Shown in pieces: positions 1-9,489 of a stretch of DNA of 64,000 nt. The position numbers and the translations under genes are program-made. The stretch is from Amycolatopsis deserti (GTDB lineage: Bacteria; Actinomycetota; Actinomycetes; Mycobacteriales; Pseudonocardiaceae): NCBI RefSeq assembly GCF_014653945.1, contig NZ_BNAU01000001.1:186001-250000 (forward strand), written 5' to 3'. Under the pieces are notes generated by a model. The model did not search any database. It worked only from the letters and a program-made list of their open reading frames with translations, and had not been told where the DNA came from. Every line of letters starts with the position of its first letter. Position 1 is the first letter of the stretch.

Positions 1-767
1 CCGTGACCTTCTTCGCCGGCGTCCCGACCATGTACTGGGGCATGCTCAGCGCGCTCGACGACGGGGTGGACGTGGCGACCCTGGCGGCGAACCTGCGCGT
101 CGCGGTGGCCGGCGGGTCGGCGCTGCCGGGCGAGGTGCACCGGGACTTCCGGGCCCGCTTCGGCGTGACGATCCTCGAAGGCTATGGCCTGTCGGAGACC
201 TCCCCGGTGGCGTCGTTCTCGGTGTACGGCGAGGAACCGCGGGCCGGATCGATCGGCGTGCCCATTCCGGGCGTGGAGATGAAGCTGATCGACGACGACT
301 GGTCCGACGCATCCGGCGAGGTCGGCGAGATCGCGATCAGGGGCCACAACGTCATGAAGGGCTACCACGGCCGGCCCGAGGCGACCGCCGAGGTGCTCCG
401 GGACGGCTGGTTCCGCACCGGCGACCTGGCCCGCAAGGACGCCGACGGTTTCTACTACATCGTCGACCGGGCCAAGGACATGATCATCCGTGGCGGGTTC
501 AACGTGTACCCGCGTGAGATCGAGGAACTGCTGATGACCCACCCGGCGGTCTCGCTGGTCGCGGTGATCGGCGTGCCCGACGACGCCCACGGTGAAGAGA
601 TCAAGGCGGTCGTCGTCAGGGCCAAAAACTCCGACGACGTCACCGAGGACGACATCGTGGCCTGGGCCAAGGAGCGGCTGGCTGCCTACAAGTACCCGCG
701 CCGCGTCGAGTTCCGCGACACCCTGCCCATGACCGCGACCGGCAAGATCCTCAAGCGGGAGATCTGA
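1..767 (+). CDS. Acyl-CoA ligase (AMP-forming), C-terminal part
   Basis: This is the last 254 residues of an ANL-family acyl-CoA synthetase, which activates a carboxylic acid as acyl-AMP and transfers it to CoA. The visible part holds the A5 region YGLSETSP, the TGDLA aspartate motif, the hinge DRAKDMIIRGGFN and the C-terminal catalytic lysine in TATGKILKREI. The reading frame is open at the left edge, so the N-terminal half and the true start lie outside the window. It sits 5 bp before the PrpD-like gene and probably belongs to the same operon. The substrate cannot be told from this part. Confidence 0.93.
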   Translation, partial: VTFFAGVPTMYWGMLSALDDGVDVATLAANLRVAVAGGSALPGEVHRDFRARFGVTILEGYGLSETSPVASFSVYGEEPRAGSIGVPIPGVEMKLIDDDWSDASGEVGEIAIRGHNVMKGYHGRPEATAEVLRDGWFRTGDLARKDADGFYYIVDRAKDMIIRGGFNVYPREIEELLMTHPAVSLVAVIGVPDDAHGEEIKAVVVRAKNSDDVTEDDIVAWAKERLAAYKYPRRVEFRDTLPMTATGKILKREI

Positions 768-772
768 TCACC

Positions 773-2128
773 GTGACCACCAGCCCCGCGACACTCGCCG
801 CGACCGAGGCGCTCGCACGGTTCGCTGTCGAGTGCCAGGTGGACCCGGCACTCGCACCCCGCCTGCGTGGCCTGTTCCTCGACCACATCGGCGTCGCCGC
901 GTTCGCGGCCGTGCACGCCGACAGCAGCCCCGCCGTGCGCGCCGCCGTCGACCGCCTCGATCCGCACGGCGGCGACGCGACCGTGATCGGGCTGGCCCGC
1001 CGGTACAGCCCGGCCTACGCGGCGTTCCTCAACGGCGTCCACGCCCACTCCCTGGACATGGACGACACGAACCGGGCGCAGACCGGGCATCCCGGGGTCG
1101 CGATCTTCCCCGCCGCCACCGCCGAGGCCGAACGGCTCGACGTGGACGGCCGCATCTTCCTGGACGCGGTCGCCGCCGGTTACGAGGTGTGCTGCCGGAT
1201 CGGCGCGGCGCTGACCTCGCGCAGCTACGAGCGCGGCTTCCACATCACGGCCGTGTCGGGGCTCTTCGGCGCGGTCGCGGCGGTGGCCCGGCTGCGCGGG
1301 TTCGATGCCGCTACCACGGCCTCGGCCTTCGGTCTCGCCCTGAGCAAAGCCGCGGGCAGCATGCAGTACCTGGCCAACGGGGCGTGGAACAAGCGCCTGC
1401 ACCCCGGCTTCCTCGCCCACGACGCGTTGACGTGTGCGACCCTGGCGGAGGCTGGAGTCCGCGGAGCCGCCGACGCGCTCGACGGGCGGTACGGGCTGCT
1501 GACCGGATACACCGATGAGTCCGACCCCGGCGCGCTGACCTACGGTCTCGGGACGAAGTGGCTGCTGCTCGACACCGCCGTGAAACCGTACCCGTCCTGC
1601 CGGCTCACCCACGGCGCCGTCGACGCCGCGCTCGCGCTGCGCGGCACCGTTCCCGGCGCGGAACTGCACGTCGGGATCCCGTCGGCGGCCATCCCGATCG
1701 TCGGCGAGGACAGCCCGGCGAAACGCAGGCCGGTCAGCGTCGTGGACGCCCAGTTCAGCGTGTACTTCCAGGTGGCGTGCGCCTGGCTGGACGGCCACCT
1801 GGACTGGGACAGCTACCAGCGCCTCGCCGACCCGGCCGTGCTCGCGGTGGTGGACCGGATCACGGTGTCGGCCGACGACAGCGTGCCTATGGGTGGCGGC
1901 ACCCTGACCGTCCACTCGGGAGACTGGACGGCCTCCCGCGCGGTCCCGGTCCCGCTGGGCGAACCGGAGAACTGGATCGGCGACGCCGCGCTCCGCGAGA
2001 AGTTCGCGTCGCTGGCGGGCCGGGTCTTCGACGACGTCGACGGCATCGCCGGCGGTGTGCTCGGCCTGTCGGCGGAGTCGTCGATGCGCGCACTCGTGCG
2101 GACGCTGGCGGGCGGGGGAGCGGCATGA
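773..2128 (+). CDS. MmgE/PrpD family protein
   Basis: A 451-residue member of the MmgE/PrpD family, which includes 2-methylcitrate dehydratase and cis-aconitate decarboxylase. Family features seen are the early GLFLDHIGVAAFA helix, the HAHSLDMDD motif near residue 98 and the KPYPSCRLTH segment near residue 270. The start is GTG, 5 bp after the ligase stop. Its last four bases overlap the start of the PrpF-like gene (ATGA), so the two are probably co-translated. With PrpF and a carboxylate permease next door, a role in catabolism of a di- or tricarboxylate (methylcitrate, aconitate or itaconate type) is a reasonable inference. The exact substrate is unknown. Confidence 0.9.
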   Translation: MTTSPATLAATEALARFAVECQVDPALAPRLRGLFLDHIGVAAFAAVHADSSPAVRAAVDRLDPHGGDATVIGLARRYSPAYAAFLNGVHAHSLDMDDTNRAQTGHPGVAIFPAATAEAERLDVDGRIFLDAVAAGYEVCCRIGAALTSRSYERGFHITAVSGLFGAVAAVARLRGFDAATTASAFGLALSKAAGSMQYLANGAWNKRLHPGFLAHDALTCATLAEAGVRGAADALDGRYGLLTGYTDESDPGALTYGLGTKWLLLDTAVKPYPSCRLTHGAVDAALALRGTVPGAELHVGIPSAAIPIVGEDSPAKRRPVSVVDAQFSVYFQVACAWLDGHLDWDSYQRLADPAVLAVVDRITVSADDSVPMGGGTLTVHSGDWTASRAVPVPLGEPENWIGDAALREKFASLAGRVFDDVDGIAGGVLGLSAESSMRALVRTLAGGGAA

Positions 2129-3267
2129 CGGACCAGCTGACCGTCCGCTGCGTCCTGATGCGCGGCGGCACGAGCAAGGGACTCTACTTCCACGAGGCCG
2201 ACCTGCCCGGTCCCGGCGCCGCCCGGGACGCGCTGCTCGTCCGGCTCATGGGATCCCCGGACCCGCTGCAGATCGACGGCCTGGGCGGTTCCCGGCCGAT
2301 CACCTCGAAACTCGCGATCATCGCACCGTCCACCCGGGACGACGCCGACGTCGACTACACCTTCGGACAGGTCGAGATCGACCGCGCCGGCGTCGGCTAC
2401 TCGGGCAACTGCGGGAACATCTCGGCCGGGGTCGGCCCGTTCGCGATCGACGAAGGCCTCGTCGAAGCGGTCGAGGGCACCACACCGGTGCGGATCCACA
2501 ACACCAACACCGGTGCGGTGATGACCGCGTACGTGCCCGTCCGCGCGGGAAAGGCCGCTGTCCTCGGCGACTTCGCCGTGCCGGGCGCGCCGGGCACGGG
2601 TGCCGAGATCGTCATGGACTGGTCCGGCACCGTCGGGGCCAAGACCGGTGCCCTGCTGCCCACCGGGAACCCGGTCGACGAGATCGTGCTGGAGAACGGC
2701 GCGAAAGTCCGCGCGACGACGTGCGACGCCGGGAACCCGTGTGCCTGGGTGCCGGCCGCGGACGTCGGGCTCGACGGCGGTGAACTCGACTTCGACGACG
2801 CGCTGCTCGACGTGGTCCGCGAGATCCGCGGCAAGGTGGCGGTGCGGATCGGCCTGTGCGCGGACTGGCACCGCGTCGACGACGAGTCGCCCGGACTGCC
2901 CATGGTGGGGCTGGTCGCCCCGCCCGGCGGCTACCGGACGCTGAGCGGCACGACGGCCGAGGGCGCCGACATGGACCTGCGGGTCCGGCTGATCTTCATG
3001 AACCGCCTGCACGAAAGCATCGCGGGAACCGCGTCGGTGTGCCTCGCCGCGGCCTCCCGGGTCGGCGGCTCGGTCGTCGACGCCGTCGCCACCCGGCGGG
3101 AGCGGGACACCGTCCTCATCGGGCACCCGTCCGGCATCACCCCCGCGCGCGTGGCCGCCCGCGCGGTCCCGGAGCCCCCGCATGTGTCCTTCGACCTGCT
3201 CGGGTTCAGCCGGACCGCGCGGCGCCTCATGGACGGCGCGGCCTACTACCCGCGCCCCACGGCGTAA
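2125..3267 (+). CDS. PrpF-like isomerase
   Basis: A 380-residue protein of the PrpF/4-oxalomesaconate tautomerase family, a diaminopimelate-epimerase fold that moves a double bond in unsaturated tricarboxylates such as methylaconitate. The diagnostic N-terminus VRCVLMRGGTSKGLYF, the GYSGNCGNISAGVGPFA segment near residue 90 and the later IAGTASVCLA stretch are all present. The ATG overlaps the upstream stop. Pairing with an MmgE/PrpD protein is the classic context for this family. I would not choose between methylaconitate, oxalomesaconate and another tautomer. Confidence 0.9.
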   Translation: MTDQLTVRCVLMRGGTSKGLYFHEADLPGPGAARDALLVRLMGSPDPLQIDGLGGSRPITSKLAIIAPSTRDDADVDYTFGQVEIDRAGVGYSGNCGNISAGVGPFAIDEGLVEAVEGTTPVRIHNTNTGAVMTAYVPVRAGKAAVLGDFAVPGAPGTGAEIVMDWSGTVGAKTGALLPTGNPVDEIVLENGAKVRATTCDAGNPCAWVPAADVGLDGGELDFDDALLDVVREIRGKVAVRIGLCADWHRVDDESPGLPMVGLVAPPGGYRTLSGTTAEGADMDLRVRLIFMNRLHESIAGTASVCLAAASRVGGSVVDAVATRRERDTVLIGHPSGITPARVAARAVPEPPHVSFDLLGFSRTARRLMDGAAYYPRPTA

Positions 3268-3317
3268 ACACCGCACCGATCCCAGCCAACCACCGCCGCT
3301 TCGCTCGGGAGATCGTC

Positions 3318-4575
3318 ATGCCCACCGCCCTGCTGTCCATCGGCGTACTCGCCGCCGTCCTCGCCCTCGCCACCGTCCGCCCGGTCAACATGGGCGTGCT
3401 CGGGCTCGTCGCCGCGTTTTTCGTGGGCAGCCTCGTCGGCGGTGAGTCACCGGAGGACGTGCTCGCCTCGTTCCCCGCCGAGCTGTTCGTCGTGCTCGTC
3501 GGCGTCACCTACCTGTTCGCCATCGCCAAGAACAACGGCACCGTGCAGTGGCTGGTCGAGGCGACCTTCCGGCTCGCCGGAGGCCGCACGTCCGCGATCC
3601 CGTGGGTCTTCTTCCTGCTCTCGACCGTGATCTGCGGGATCGGCGCGCTGCCGCCCGCGGTGGGCGCGATCCTCATGCCGATCGCGATGAGCTTCGCTGC
3701 CGCGCACGGCCTCCGGCCGTTGCTCGTGAGCATCCTCATCGGGCTCGGATCGACCGCGGGCTCGTTCGCGCCCACCGGCCTGCTCGGCGTCATCGTGCAC
3801 CGGGTGCAGGAGGACAACGGGCTCGCGAGCGATCCGCTCCTGCTGTTCGCGTGCACCTTCGGGATCGGCACCGCCGTCGCCGTGGCCACCTACCTGCTCC
3901 TGGCCCGCCGTCCGAAGAGGACGGTGGTGAGCGCGGCGGACGGGCCGGGCGCAGCCACCGCACCGCCGAGGACCTCGCTGAGCCCGCAGCAGGGCCTGAC
4001 TCTGCTCGGTTTCGTCGTGCTGACCGCCGGGGCGCTCGTCTTCGGCCTCGACATCGGGTTCCTGGCACTGACCGTGGCGGCGGTACTGGCCCTGGCGTTC
4101 CCCGCGGCGAACCGTGGCGCCGTGAAGGAGGTCAGCTGGGACATCATCCTTTCTGATGGCGGGCATCCTGACCTACGTCGGCGTCCTCCAGCACAACGGG
4201 ACGATCGACTGGCTCGGCGCGTCGGTCGCCGGGGTCGAGTCACCGCTGCTCGCTGCGCTGCTGATCTGCCTCATCGGGGCGGTGGTGTCCGCGTTCGCGT
4301 CGACGACGGGCATCCTCGGCGCGGTCATCCCGCTCACGGTGCCGCTGATCGCGACGGGTGAGATCGGGGCGATCGGGTTCGTCGCCGCGCTGGCGATCTC
4401 CTCGTCACTGGTGGACGTGTCCCCGTTCTCGACCGGTGGTGCCATCGCGATGGCCAACGCCCCCGAGCCGGAGCGCCGCACGATCTACCGTGGGCTGCTC
4501 CGCTTCTCGGGGGCGATGGCACTCGCGGGACCCCTGCTCAGCTGGTCGCTCCTCGTCGCACCCGGGTGGTTGTGA
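3318..4575 (+). pseudogene. Carboxylate permease (MatC/SLC13-like) with a frameshift
   Basis: A dicarboxylate/tricarboxylate permease of the MatC/SLC13-like ion transporter group, with about ten hydrophobic segments. It reads in one frame from ATG 3318 to about 4150 and continues in the +1 frame to 4575. The first part ends VKEVSWDIIL and the second resumes LMAGILTYVGVLQHNGTIDW, exactly what an uninterrupted homologue would show. One extra T in the TTT run at 4150-4152 explains the break; without it the reading is about 419 residues. The rest of both halves is intact and well coded. It could be a fresh mutation, a sequencing error or, less likely, +1 frameshifting at CTT-TCT. It follows PrpD/PrpF and probably imported their substrate. 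Confidence 0.85.
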
Positions 4576-4629
4576 CTCCCGGGGGAACCGAGCGATGGTG
4601 TTGTCCCGGCGACGCCTCGTCAGAGCGAA

Positions 4630-5097
4630 TCACCCGTGCTCGCGCGCGGGCCTCTCCCAAACGTGGTACGTGAAAGCAGGTTCGAACCCACAACGCTGGT
4701 AGACCCCGGCGGACCTGCTGTCGCTCGCCCTGTCGACCAGCAACACCGAGCTCTGGACACCGGCCGCCGCGAACCGTGCCAGTGCGCTGCGGACCAGGTT
4801 CTCCGCGATTCCGGTCCGCCGGTGAGCCGGACGGGTCGCGACCACCTCGATGAAGCCGGTGGGCTGCGCTCGGCCGTCCCCGAGCTCGACGATCCGGCTC
4901 AGCAGCACGACGGCGGACTCCGTGTCCCGGAGTACGAGGAGCTGCGGGCCGCCCCCGAGATCCGTCTCGAGGCGGTCCCGCCACCGTTGGGGCGTCCACG
5001 GAATGCAGCCGCCCCAGTGTTCGGCGAACGCCTCGTTGATGATCGTGGTCCAAGCCGTGTCGTCGGCGGCGTTGTCGGGTACGCGTGCAGAGTGAGT
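4630..5097 (-). pseudogene. GNAT acetyltransferase remnant
   Basis: Reading leftward from 5097, about 156 residues resemble the second domain of a two-domain GNAT N-acetyltransferase: INEAFAEHWGG, then the acetyl-CoA loop RPAHRRTGIAENLVRSAL and the C-terminal YQRCGFEPAFTYHVWER. The frame is closed by a stop at 5098-5100, and no ATG, GTG or TTG occurs until an internal GTG at 4908, which lies inside the fold. The N-terminal domain is missing. I read this as a decayed gene, although translation of a 92-residue fragment from 4908 cannot be excluded. Confidence 0.7.
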
Positions 5098-5350
5098 TCA
5101 TCACGGTGCGGCGCCGGCTCATTGAGCGTGGAGCAGTCCATTCGTCAGAAGGGCCGCACCCTGGCAAAGCCCTGCGGATCCGCGCTCCCGCTGCCCCGGA
5201 GAGTACGAAAGGACGTCACCGGTCGCGCCCGGGGCCGCCGTTGTCCGCACCCACTCGAAGAGCGCCTCCGCGGTCTCGCGATGATCCGCGGCGGTGCGGG
5301 GGCGCACCCACGCACCGGCAGATCTGCCACCACACCGTGCCCGCGCGCGG

Positions 5351-6982
5351 TCAGAGCACGGTCAGCTCCAGCCGCGCGCCTGCGCGACCGCCGATTTCCA
5401 CTGTTTGCGTCGTCGAGCGCATCGACGTGGCGAACCACCAGCGTTCCCGCGTGCCGGTCAGGGGGATGAAGTCGGGGTAGTCGCTGCTGCACAGCATCAG
5501 CAGCAGGGAATGCCCTGGCCGCACCACGTAGCCGGCCTCGCCGACCGACATCGACACCTCGGTCGGGTCGGTGGCGGTCAGTCGTTGCTGTCCGCGGCAG
5601 ATGAACCGTGCGCTGCCGTCCGGTTCGAGATCCAGCAGGAAGGCGAACAGGTCCATCTCCGGGCCCGTGGTGGTGACGGTGCCGTGGAAGGTGACCGGGC
5701 CGGCCAGCTCCAGCGGCTCGGTCTGCGGGTCGCCGCGGAAGGTCAGCACGTCGTCGCGGTCGGCCGTCGCCCGGTAATCGGGCCATTCGGCGACCAGCAG
5801 GGACCACAGGTTCGTGGCGGTCGGCACCAGCTTGTCCGGGTCGTGCACCCACGACACCGCGGTCGCGGCGGCGTCCCGCCGCGACACCAGCTGCCCGCCC
5901 GCCAGGTGCAGCACCCGCCGGGTCGCCTCCGGCGGCGGCCACGCGCAGGTGTGCCGCACCTCGTCACTGTGTGCCAGCTGGTACTCCACCGGCGGGAGCG
6001 GCTCGACGTCCGCGTCCGCCTTGAGGTAGCGGTCGAAGAACCGCAGTTCGCCGTCGAACCACGCCCTGATCTGCTCCGGGGTGAGCAGGGGGATGTCGAT
6101 GCTGCCCTGGTGCTCCACGGCGGCCGGCCGGTCGTCGAGGCGGGTGTCGTCGTGGTCGGTTGGCCCGAGCCGCAGGTGGACCAGCGGCCGCCATGCCGGG
6201 TTCGCGATCATCGCGTGGTAGTCGCGCACGGCCTCGCCCCGGCAGTACGGGTCGAACCACCCGAGCGAGAGCAGCACGGGAACGGGCTTCGCGTCGAGCG
6301 GATGCCCCTCGGGAAAGCGGCGCAGCGGCGGCCGGGCCGACAGGTGCATGTCCATCGCCGGCGGCCGGACGCCCATCTGCTCCACCGCCTCCTCGAACGC
6401 GTTCACCAGCGGACGGCGGGACCAGTCGTAATCCTCCTCGTGCGCGAGGAGGTCGTTGACGACGTAGAAGTCCATCACGTACTTGAAGTAGAACCCCCAC
6501 TCGGGCTCGCCTGGCGTCAGCTGCGCGGCCCCGAGGTTGGTGTTCGTGGACCGCGGCGCGATCGCGCGCAGGGCCGGGTGGTTGGTGGACAACGCCGCCC
6601 ACTGCGTAAAGCCCACATAGGACAGTCCGGTCATGCCGACGCGGCCGTTGGACCACGGCTGGTTCGCGATCCAGTCGATCGTGTCGTACCCGTCGTAGGC
6701 CTCGTTGACCCAGGGGACCGTCTCGCCCTCGGAGCGGAACTTGCCGCGGGTGTCCTGCGCGACCAGCGCGTACCCCCGCTCGAGCAGCGCCTCGGCGAAG
6801 ACGTCGACGCGGATGATCTCGCCGTTCTTGTCGTACGGCAGGCGGGTCAACACCACCGGGAAGGGGCCGTCCCCCTCCGGCAGGTACACATCGGTCGCCA
6901 GCCGGACACCGTCGCGCATCCGGACCATGTATTGCTGGGCCTGGTCGCTCGGCGGGCCCGGTGGGACGTGGGTGAACTCCAT
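5351..6982 (-). CDS. CocE/NonD family hydrolase (peptidase S15)
   Basis: A 543-residue alpha/beta hydrolase of the CocE/X-Pro dipeptidyl-peptidase family, which cleaves esters or amides in the cytoplasm. The nucleophile serine is in GLSYVG near residue 120, the aspartate is probably in SLGWFD, and the histidine in LGPTDHDD. The C-terminal beta-rich domain typical of the family follows. The SD sequence AAGGAG precedes ATG 6982, only 9 bp after the permease stop, so the two form an operon. Its partner suggests that it hydrolyses an imported compound. The promoter region upstream of the permease carries the TetR-type palindromes described separately. Confidence 0.92.
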   Translation of the reverse strand: MEFTHVPPGPPSDQAQQYMVRMRDGVRLATDVYLPEGDGPFPVVLTRLPYDKNGEIIRVDVFAEALLERGYALVAQDTRGKFRSEGETVPWVNEAYDGYDTIDWIANQPWSNGRVGMTGLSYVGFTQWAALSTNHPALRAIAPRSTNTNLGAAQLTPGEPEWGFYFKYVMDFYVVNDLLAHEEDYDWSRRPLVNAFEEAVEQMGVRPPAMDMHLSARPPLRRFPEGHPLDAKPVPVLLSLGWFDPYCRGEAVRDYHAMIANPAWRPLVHLRLGPTDHDDTRLDDRPAAVEHQGSIDIPLLTPEQIRAWFDGELRFFDRYLKADADVEPLPPVEYQLAHSDEVRHTCAWPPPEATRRVLHLAGGQLVSRRDAAATAVSWVHDPDKLVPTATNLWSLLVAEWPDYRATADRDDVLTFRGDPQTEPLELAGPVTFHGTVTTTGPEMDLFAFLLDLEPDGSARFICRGQQRLTATDPTEVSMSVGEAGYVVRPGHSLLLMLCSSDYPDFIPLTGTRERWWFATSMRSTTQTVEIGGRAGARLELTVL

Positions 6983-6991
6983 CGATGCTCC

Positions 6992-8476
6992 TTACGCTTT
7001 CTGCCGCCCGATGCGGGCGTACACGCCCGGGCGCTTCGACCGGTAGACCAGAGCGAGCACCACGCCGACGGCGAGCACGCCCCAGACGATCGCTTGCTCG
7101 ACGACGGCCTGGGCGGTCGACCCGCCCGTCAACGTCGTGAAGTTCGTGATCGCCAAGTACAGCACCGTCCCCATGCCTGCTGCGCTGAGCATTGGGGCGA
7201 TCAACGTGTGCCACCGCGTCGAATCTCGGATGTCCCGCCGCCGCCGGAAGAACACGATGACGGCCAGGCTCGTCAGCGTCATCAGGACCATGATCGCGAA
7301 CCCGCCCGTTCCGGCGAGCTGGGCGTACCACAGCTCGGGCGAGCCGATCCCGCTGAACGCCAGCAGGACCGCGAACAGGACCAGGCTCACGGTCACCGAG
7401 CTGACGTGGGGCGACCCGTGCCGCGGGTGGACCTTGGCCAGCCGGGCGGGCAGCACGCGGTCGACGCCGAGCGAGTAGCAGTACCGGGAAACGATGTTCT
7501 GCACCGACAACAGCGCCGCGAACGCCGACGTCACGACCAGCACCGTCACCACGTCCCTGGCCCACACGCCCACGAAGGTCTCCACGGCGGTGGAGAACAT
7601 CCCGGTCGGATCCGCGGCCGCGGCCGCCGTCGCCTGCGACGGACCGTAGGCCGCGATGAGCAACCAGGTCGCGGCGATGTAGAAGACGCCGATCGCCCCG
7701 ACGGCCAGGTAGGTGGCGCGGGGGACCGTGCGGTGCGGGTTCTTCGTTTCCTCCCGGAAGACGGCCGTTGCCTCGAACCCGCCGAAACTCAGGGCGGAGA
7801 ACAACACCGCGACACCCACGGACCCGGACATCAGGGCGCCCCAGGTGAACGGCGTGAGCGGCACGCCCTCGGAGCCGCCGCCGTGGCCCAGGACAGCGCC
7901 GTCGAAGATGCCGACGATGACGATCTCGCACACCATGACGACGGAGAGCACCTTGGCGGAGAGGTCGATGCGGAAGTAGCCGAGCACGCCCGTGATCACC
8001 AGGACCGCGAAGGTGTAGACGAACCAGGGCAGCGTGGGCGCTCCGATCGTCTCCAGGAGGGTGTTGAGGGAGACGCCGATGAACATGTAGGTCGCGACCG
8101 CCATGAACAGGTAGCCGATGATCGCGAGGAAACTCGCGCCGAGCCCGGGCGCTCGGCCCAGTCCGGCGGTGATGTAGGCGTAGAACGCGCCTGGGTTGTC
8201 GACGTAGCGCGTCATGGTGGTGTAGCCGACGGAGAAGACGAGCAGGACGGCCATGGCGATCACGTAGGCCAGTGGGGCGCCGGTCCCGCCGAAGCTGATG
8301 ATGAACGGCGTGCTCGCCGACACCACCATGACCGGTGCCGACCACGCCAGGACCGTGAACACCAGCTCGATGACGCCCATGCGTCCCTTGAGTTTCCGGT
8401 GTGCGCCGGGAGGGGTGGGGGTTTCGGCTGCCCGCCGCAGGACCGTCGAGTCGGCGGCGTCCACTTCGTTGCTCAT
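6992..8476 (-). CDS. APC-superfamily permease 1
   Basis: A 494-residue integral membrane transporter of the amino acid-polyamine-organocation superfamily with about 12 hydrophobic segments. It shows the family blocks GVIELVFTVLAWSAP, VGYTTMTRYVDNPGAFYAYI and FGGFEATAVFREETKNP. It is a paralogue of the permease at 11270-12742: blocks such as RYxxxLGxDRxLPAxxAKVHPRH are shared. I chose ATG 8476 (MSNEVDAAD) because GAGAGGG lies just upstream; a longer reading to 8548 adds an unlikely N-terminus. The substrate is unknown. It is followed by the CocE hydrolase. Confidence 0.92.
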   Translation of the reverse strand: MSNEVDAADSTVLRRAAETPTPPGAHRKLKGRMGVIELVFTVLAWSAPVMVVSASTPFIISFGGTGAPLAYVIAMAVLLVFSVGYTTMTRYVDNPGAFYAYITAGLGRAPGLGASFLAIIGYLFMAVATYMFIGVSLNTLLETIGAPTLPWFVYTFAVLVITGVLGYFRIDLSAKVLSVVMVCEIVIVGIFDGAVLGHGGGSEGVPLTPFTWGALMSGSVGVAVLFSALSFGGFEATAVFREETKNPHRTVPRATYLAVGAIGVFYIAATWLLIAAYGPSQATAAAAADPTGMFSTAVETFVGVWARDVVTVLVVTSAFAALLSVQNIVSRYCYSLGVDRVLPARLAKVHPRHGSPHVSSVTVSLVLFAVLLAFSGIGSPELWYAQLAGTGGFAIMVLMTLTSLAVIVFFRRRRDIRDSTRWHTLIAPMLSAAGMGTVLYLAITNFTTLTGGSTAQAVVEQAIVWGVLAVGVVLALVYRSKRPGVYARIGRQKA

Positions 8477-8572
8477 CGAGAACCCTCTCGAGCGGGGAAG
8501 GAGGAAGAATTCGGTGACAGGTGCGACAGTCCGTGGTGCCGGGGACACCGCCCACGACGCTACTGAAGACGT

Positions 8573-8606
8573 GACTCGAGTCCGGTTTAGTAACGCGACT
8601 GCAGTC
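8573..8606. promoter_or_regulatory. TetR operator pair A
   Basis: Two perfect 10-bp palindromes, GACTCGAGTC (8573-8582) and GACTGCAGTC (8597-8606), lie 24 bp apart, about 100 bp upstream of permease 1. The same arrangement with the same 24-bp spacing and nearly the same intervening bases occurs at 15517-15550 upstream of the second TetR gene. The two flanking TetR paralogues have nearly identical HTH regions, so binding by one or both is inferred. Confidence 0.75.
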
Positions 8607-8651
8607 GTGTGACGGGAATGGTAGGCGACGAAGGTCGCGGGCGCTAGCCCT

Positions 8652-9314
8652 TCATCGGCCCGAGTGGCCGTCGAAGAACCGGGTGAGCATGAAGTGGGCC
8701 TGGTCGAGGATGCCTGCGTCGCCGTCCTCGTCGTCGGTGAAGGCGAACTGGACGAGCCGTTCCAGTGCGTGCAGGGCGACGCTGCAGTGCAGCTGGGTCA
8801 GCTCGCCGAACAGGGGAGCGTGCCGCTGGAACTGCTCCAGGAGGCGGCCGGCCCAGTCCTCGATGCACGCTTCGTCGAGGGCGCGGACGCGGTCGGTGAG
8901 GTTCTGCCGCACCCACAGCTCCCGGATCAGCGGGATGCGGTGCTCCTGCGTGTAGTAGTCGATCACCACGTCGACGATCTCGGTCCACCGCTTCCCGCGC
9001 CGATCGTCCAAGGCCTGCTGGAAGGTCGCGGTCGCGCCGCGCATCTGCCGGTAACACAGCTCGTCGAGCACGCTCTCGGGAGTTTCGAAGAAGGCGTAGA
9101 ACGAGCCACGGCTGACGCCTGCCTTCTCCAGCAGCAGGGTTGGTGACCCCACGACCGCTTCGTAGCCGATGTTCTCGACCAGCTCGGCCGCCGTCTTCAG
9201 GACGTGCTCGACCATCGCCCGGGAGCGTTCCTGCACGGGCTGCTTGCGCAGGCCACCGTCGAGCCGCTCGTACCACGCGGCAGGGGTTGTCCGAGAAGTC
9301 GACCGTGACACCAA
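8652..9314 (-). CDS. TetR family regulator 1
   Basis: A 220-residue TetR repressor with an N-terminal helix-turn-helix around residues 30-75 (AAELVENIGYEAVVGS, LLLEKAGVSRGSFYAFF) and a ligand-binding C-terminal domain. It is strongly similar along its length to the TetR at 15590-16258 and shares blocks such as QERSRAMVEHVL, RELWVRQNLT and LHALERLVQFAF. It is divergent from the reductase-P450 operon, and the shared upstream region holds GACT-N2-AGTC-like palindromes. It probably represses that operon and itself; the inducer is unknown. Confidence 0.93.
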   Translation of the reverse strand: MVSRSTSRTTPAAWYERLDGGLRKQPVQERSRAMVEHVLKTAAELVENIGYEAVVGSPTLLLEKAGVSRGSFYAFFETPESVLDELCYRQMRGATATFQQALDDRRGKRWTEIVDVVIDYYTQEHRIPLIRELWVRQNLTDRVRALDEACIEDWAGRLLEQFQRHAPLFGELTQLHCSVALHALERLVQFAFTDDEDGDAGILDQAHFMLTRFFDGHSGR

Positions 9315-9382
9315 CGCTCCTTAGCCTGGACACCCGCGGTGGCTTGAGAGTGTACGCGTCAATCCGGGAAATCGACCGGTGG

Positions 9383-9429
9383 ACACGACGCGAGTCGTGT
9401 ATTAGTCTACCTCGAACGCGACTGTGGTC
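9383..9429. promoter_or_regulatory. TetR operator pair B in the divergent promoter
   Basis: Between TetR 1 and the reductase gene lies an 18-bp inverted repeat, ACACGAC-N4-GTCGTGT (9383-9400), whose core GACGCGAGTC is one base from the pattern of pairs A and C. A second element, GACTGTGGTC, is at 9420-9429. The cores start 33 bp apart, instead of 24 bp at the other two sites. The location between divergent genes suits control of both. Confidence 0.65.
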
Positions 9430-9489
9430 GCGTCTCAAATCTCGATTCCAGTCAGTTCCAGCAGTCATAGCGCTACGCAAGGTGGTGGC

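Noticed and set aside
686-1915. Long open frames opposite the PrpD, PrpF and many other genes
   Set aside because: In DNA of this GC content the antisense frames stay open; they show arginine/glycine/valine-rich repetitive composition and no domain, and the opposite strand carries clear families.
4678-4692. tRNA T-arm-like GGTTCGAACCC
   Set aside because: It is the coding sequence for RCGFEPAF in the GNAT remnant; there is no acceptor stem or anticodon arm around it.
5119-5307. A 62-residue minus-strand reading frame between the GNAT remnant and the CocE gene
   Set aside because: Codon use is partly good, but there is no recognisable motif, no SD and the end loses coding character; I cannot support it as a gene.
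5294-8566. A 1090-residue plus-strand open frame
   Set aside because: It is the antisense shadow of the CocE hydrolase and permease 1 and has no recognisable domain.
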